Shown here: in pieces, positions 61,702 to 64,000 of the stretch
Position numbering within the stretch: the first letter of the stretch is position 1
Layout of the letters: the number at the start of each line of letters is the position of its first letter
Origin: Rhodopseudomonas pentothenatexigens
GTDB lineage: Bacteria > Pseudomonadota > Alphaproteobacteria > Rhizobiales > Xanthobacteraceae
Length of the DNA: 64,000 bases
NCBI RefSeq assembly: GCF_900218015.1
Contig: NZ_UFQQ01000002.1
Location: forward strand, 141,688-205,687
Direction: 5' to 3'
Notes under the pieces: generated by a model
What the model saw: only the letters and a program-made list of their open reading frames with translations
Database searches by the model: none
What the model was told of the DNA's origin: nothing
Translations under genes and position numbers: made by a program

Positions 61702-62813
61702 GATGCGGATCTGCCAGCATCCGCATCAGCGCCACGGCGCGGGCGTTTCGCTCCCCACAGATACAGCCCGCTGATCAGCACCACGATCGTCGCGACGTCG
61801 AACAGCGCCCAGATGATCTTCAGCGGCAGCCCGCCATAGTCGCCGAAATGCAGCGGCTGGGACATGAACAGCGCGGTCGCATACCATGGCATGTCGCGGA
61901 CCGAGACCACCTGCCCGATCGACGCATCGGCGAGCGCCGGTTTGAGAATGCGGCTGGTGATCGGCGTGTTGCCGGTGAGAAAGATCGCGACGTGCGACGG
62001 CGTGGCGAACGGCGTGCCGGGAAATGCCACCGTCATCACGTTCATGCCGGGCACCGCGGTGCGGACGTCGCGCAGTACGTCGTCGATCGATGCGTGCCGG
62101 CTCTCGCCGGACGCCGGCTTCGCCTGCGATGCCATCTCGACGAGCTGGTTGGCCTGCCAGGCGAGCTCGACCGGCGCCGCCAGCGTATTGATGACGCCGG
62201 TAAAGCTGACAACGCCGAACCAGGCGAGCGTCACGATGCCGAGCAGATTGTGCAGGTCGAGCCATGTCCGCCGGCGGCTGCCGTCCGTCCGGACGACGCC
62301 GAACGCAAGACGCCGCGTGAACGGACCGTACAGCACCACGCCGGACACGATCGCAACCACCAGAAGAAGTCCCATGAAGCCGAGAAACAGCGTGCCCGGC
62401 ACCCCGGCAAACAGATCGAGATGCAGCCGCGTCATCACATACAGGAAGCCCTCGTTCGGCTGCGGCACCTCAATCTGCTCTCCGGTGCGGGTGTCGAACA
62501 CCTGATAGTGAAACGTCGCCGGATCGGCCGTCATCGAGGCTGCGGTCGGCACCTTCAGAATCGGATGATCCCGATCGTAGAACAGATACGGCACCACCTC
62601 GCCGGGCCGCGCCGCCACGGCCTGCGTGATCATCGCGTCCACCGAGGCCGCGCCCGGCACCGCCGTCGTGGCTGCGAGCTTCAGGTCAGGACCAAGCTCG
62701 TCCTTGAAGATCAGCGGCAGCCCGGTGAGGCAGAGCAGCAGCGCGAACAGCGTGCAGATCAGGCTGCTCCAGCGATGCACCCAGACCCAAGCTCGAACGG
62801 CGCGCCGCGTCAT
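61698..62813 (-). CDS. PepSY-associated transmembrane protein (siderophore-linked reductase-like)
   Basis: 371 aa, four membrane segments. The pattern AWVWVHRWSSLICTLFALLLCLTGLPLIF, with conserved His, and VMTRLHLDLFAGVPGTLFLGFMG, with WLDLHNLLGI, matches PepSY_TM proteins, which carry haem-binding His and are linked to ferric-siderophore reduction or uptake. It sits 28 bases after the TonB receptor gene. Confidence 0.9.
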   Translation of the reverse strand: MTRRAVRAWVWVHRWSSLICTLFALLLCLTGLPLIFKDELGPDLKLAATTAVPGAASVDAMITQAVAARPGEVVPYLFYDRDHPILKVPTAASMTADPATFHYQVFDTRTGEQIEVPQPNEGFLYVMTRLHLDLFAGVPGTLFLGFMGLLLVVAIVSGVVLYGPFTRRLAFGVVRTDGSRRRTWLDLHNLLGIVTLAWFGVVSFTGVINTLAAPVELAWQANQLVEMASQAKPASGESRHASIDDVLRDVRTAVPGMNVMTVAFPGTPFATPSHVAIFLTGNTPITSRILKPALADASIGQVVSVRDMPWYATALFMSQPLHFGDYGGLPLKIIWALFDVATIVVLISGLYLWGAKRPRRGADADAGRSAS

Positions 62814-62841
62814 CGGCGGCGCGCCTTCCTGGCGGCGATCC

Positions 62842-64000
62842 TCACCACCGGTACCTGATCCCCGCCAGCACGGTGCGGCGATTGCCGAACTGGCAGTAGA
62901 ATCCCGACGAGCAGCTCGAATAGTATTCCTTGTCGAACAGGTTGTTGACGTTGAGCGTCAGGGTCGTGCCCTTCAGACTCGGCGCGACGTTCGCGAGGTC
63001 GTATTTCAACGCCGCATCCACCACCGTATAGGCCGGTGTCCGCAGCGTGTTGGCGTCGTCGCCGTAGCTGGCGCCGACATGGCGGATGCCGCCGCCGAAG
63101 GTCAGGCCGCTGACCGGGCCTGACCGGAACGTGTAGTTCGCCCACATCGAGCCGAAGAAATCCGGCACGGCCTGCGGCCGGTTGCCGATGATCGACACAG
63201 TCGTGGATTTCGCCACACGTGTATCGAGGAAGGTCAAGGCGCCGATCAGCTCGAGGCTGTCGGTGACATTGCCGCGGGCTTCGAGCTCAACGCCCTTCGA
63301 GCGGATCTCGCCCTGCTGCACGTTGAAGCCCGGCACGGTCGACGGCGTCAGCACGTTCTGCTGGCGGATGTCGAACACGGACGCCGTGAACAGGATCGGC
63401 AGAAAGGTCGGCTGATATTTGATCCCGCCTTCGTATTGCTCGGCCGTTGTCGGGATGAACGGCTGCCCGTCGGCACCGACGCCGGTGACCGGCTCGAACG
63501 ACGTCGAATAGCTGACATAGGGCGCGACGCCGTTGTCCAACAGATACAGCAGGCCGGCCCGATAGGTGGTCTTGTCGTCCGACTGATTGGAGCGCGATCC
63601 GGCAAGACGGCTCTCGGTGCTCTGCTCGGCCCAATCATGGCGGACACCGAGCGTGGCGCGCCAGCCGCCCAGGCTGATCTGGTCCTGCGCATACAGCCCG
63701 GTCTGCGTGAGCTTCTGACCGCTGTCGATCAGCGAGGCGAGCGGGCCGACCGGCTGATTGTACTGCGGATTGACGACATCGAGCGAAGTCGCGCCGCCGA
63801 GCTGGTAGGTCCAGTTGCTGAGCGTGTTCTGATAGTCGACGCCGGTGATGATCTTGTGCTGCAGTGCGCCGGTGGCGAAATCGAACTGGACGCGGTTGTC
63901 GGTCGACAGCCCGCCGACGTCCTCGATCGAGCGCAATGCCCAGCGCGGGATCGTGCCGGTGGCGGTGAGCGGCGCGTTCATTTGCAGCGACTTGAAGTCG
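62842..64000 (-). CDS. TonB-dependent siderophore receptor, C-terminal part
   Basis: 386 codons visible; the frame is open to the window edge without a stop, so the plug domain and signal peptide lie beyond it. Outer-membrane beta strands and loop motifs GVRHDWAEQSTESR, AGLLYLLDNGVAPYVSYSTSFEP, EQYEGGIKYQP and the TonB-box barrel end LDVNNLFDKEYY type (VNNLFDKEYY, ILAGIRYRW-like VLAGIRYRW) are typical of hydroxamate siderophore receptors. It is the first gene of an apparent iron-uptake operon. Confidence 0.92.
   Translation of the reverse strand, partial: DFKSLQMNAPLTATGTIPRWALRSIEDVGGLSTDNRVQFDFATGALQHKIITGVDYQNTLSNWTYQLGGATSLDVVNPQYNQPVGPLASLIDSGQKLTQTGLYAQDQISLGGWRATLGVRHDWAEQSTESRLAGSRSNQSDDKTTYRAGLLYLLDNGVAPYVSYSTSFEPVTGVGADGQPFIPTTAEQYEGGIKYQPTFLPILFTASVFDIRQQNVLTPSTVPGFNVQQGEIRSKGVELEARGNVTDSLELIGALTFLDTRVAKSTTVSIIGNRPQAVPDFFGSMWANYTFRSGPVSGLTFGGGIRHVGASYGDDANTLRTPAYTVVDAALKYDLANVAPSLKGTTLTLNVNNLFDKEYYSSCSSGFYCQFGNRRTVLAGIRYRW

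Overview
The window is GC-rich alphaproteobacterial chromosome. Gene content, promoter style (CTTGAA-N16-CTATAC ahead of thrS), CtrA-type boxes, tRNA-Tyr next to an rlmB-like gene and abundant REP-like palindromes suggest Rhodopseudomonas palustris or a close relative in the Nitrobacteraceae. That identification is inference; no database search was possible. Most of the window is ordinary chromosome with housekeeping genes (rlmB, nadK, hisI, folE, cspA, thrS, two tRNAs). It is interrupted by a large surface-adhesin locus (1-13.7 kb) and a few lower-GC accessory genes (a 21.7-25.1 kb restriction-modification enzyme and a 47.7-50.1 kb XRE-ImmA module).

Left end (1-13.7 kb, all minus strand): a complete type 1 secretion and adhesin locus. 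In transcription order it holds a TolC-like outer membrane protein, a LapB-like ABC exporter with a C39-like N-terminal domain lacking the catalytic cysteine, a HlyD/LapC-like adaptor, a LapG-like periplasmic cysteine protease, a small secreted protein of unknown role, and a giant repeat adhesin that runs off the left edge (2112 codons visible). The adhesin N-terminus carries a PAAG tetrapeptide at residues 120-123, where LapG cleavage sites occur in LapA-type adhesins. The gene also contains a near-perfect tandem duplication with a 1992-bp period. TTAA-N7-TTAA (CtrA-like) boxes lie upstream of both the exporter gene and the adhesin. No LapD-like receptor is in the window.

13.9-30 kb: tRNA-Tyr, rlmB, two secreted hypotheticals, tRNA-Thr, a PAS protein, several very small membrane or zinc-ribbon proteins, an outer membrane beta-barrel, a lipoprotein, NAD kinase, a solitary nuclease-methyltransferase polypeptide, an SDR with altered active-site residues, a response regulator plus HPt pair, and a DUF2336 protein. 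30-35.6 kb: a NitT/TauT-type ABC importer (permease, binding protein, ATPase) followed by a tandem-domain nitrilase and a LysR regulator, apparently one uptake-and-hydrolysis operon.

35.6-47.6 kb: a lytic transglycosylase diverging from a conserved hypothetical across two CtrA-like boxes, then hisI, folE, an Fe-S scaffold-like protein, a periplasmic ClpP-like protein, yidD, DUF3750, an ArsB-type transporter, cspA with two small genes, a DUF3574 lipoprotein, a TetR-methyltransferase divergent pair with a palindromic operator, and an MFS exporter. 47.7-53 kb: an XRE-ImmA/IrrE protease with a partner gene, a Cys-rich hypothetical, thrS, and a higBA toxin-antitoxin pair. 53-64 kb: a hypothetical, a nitroreductase that seems to use an ATT start, a Tat-exported amidohydrolase, a PAS-GGDEF-EAL protein, a secreted hypothetical, a patatin-like phospholipase, and an iron-uptake operon (TonB-dependent receptor, PepSY membrane protein, small membrane protein) that runs off the right edge.
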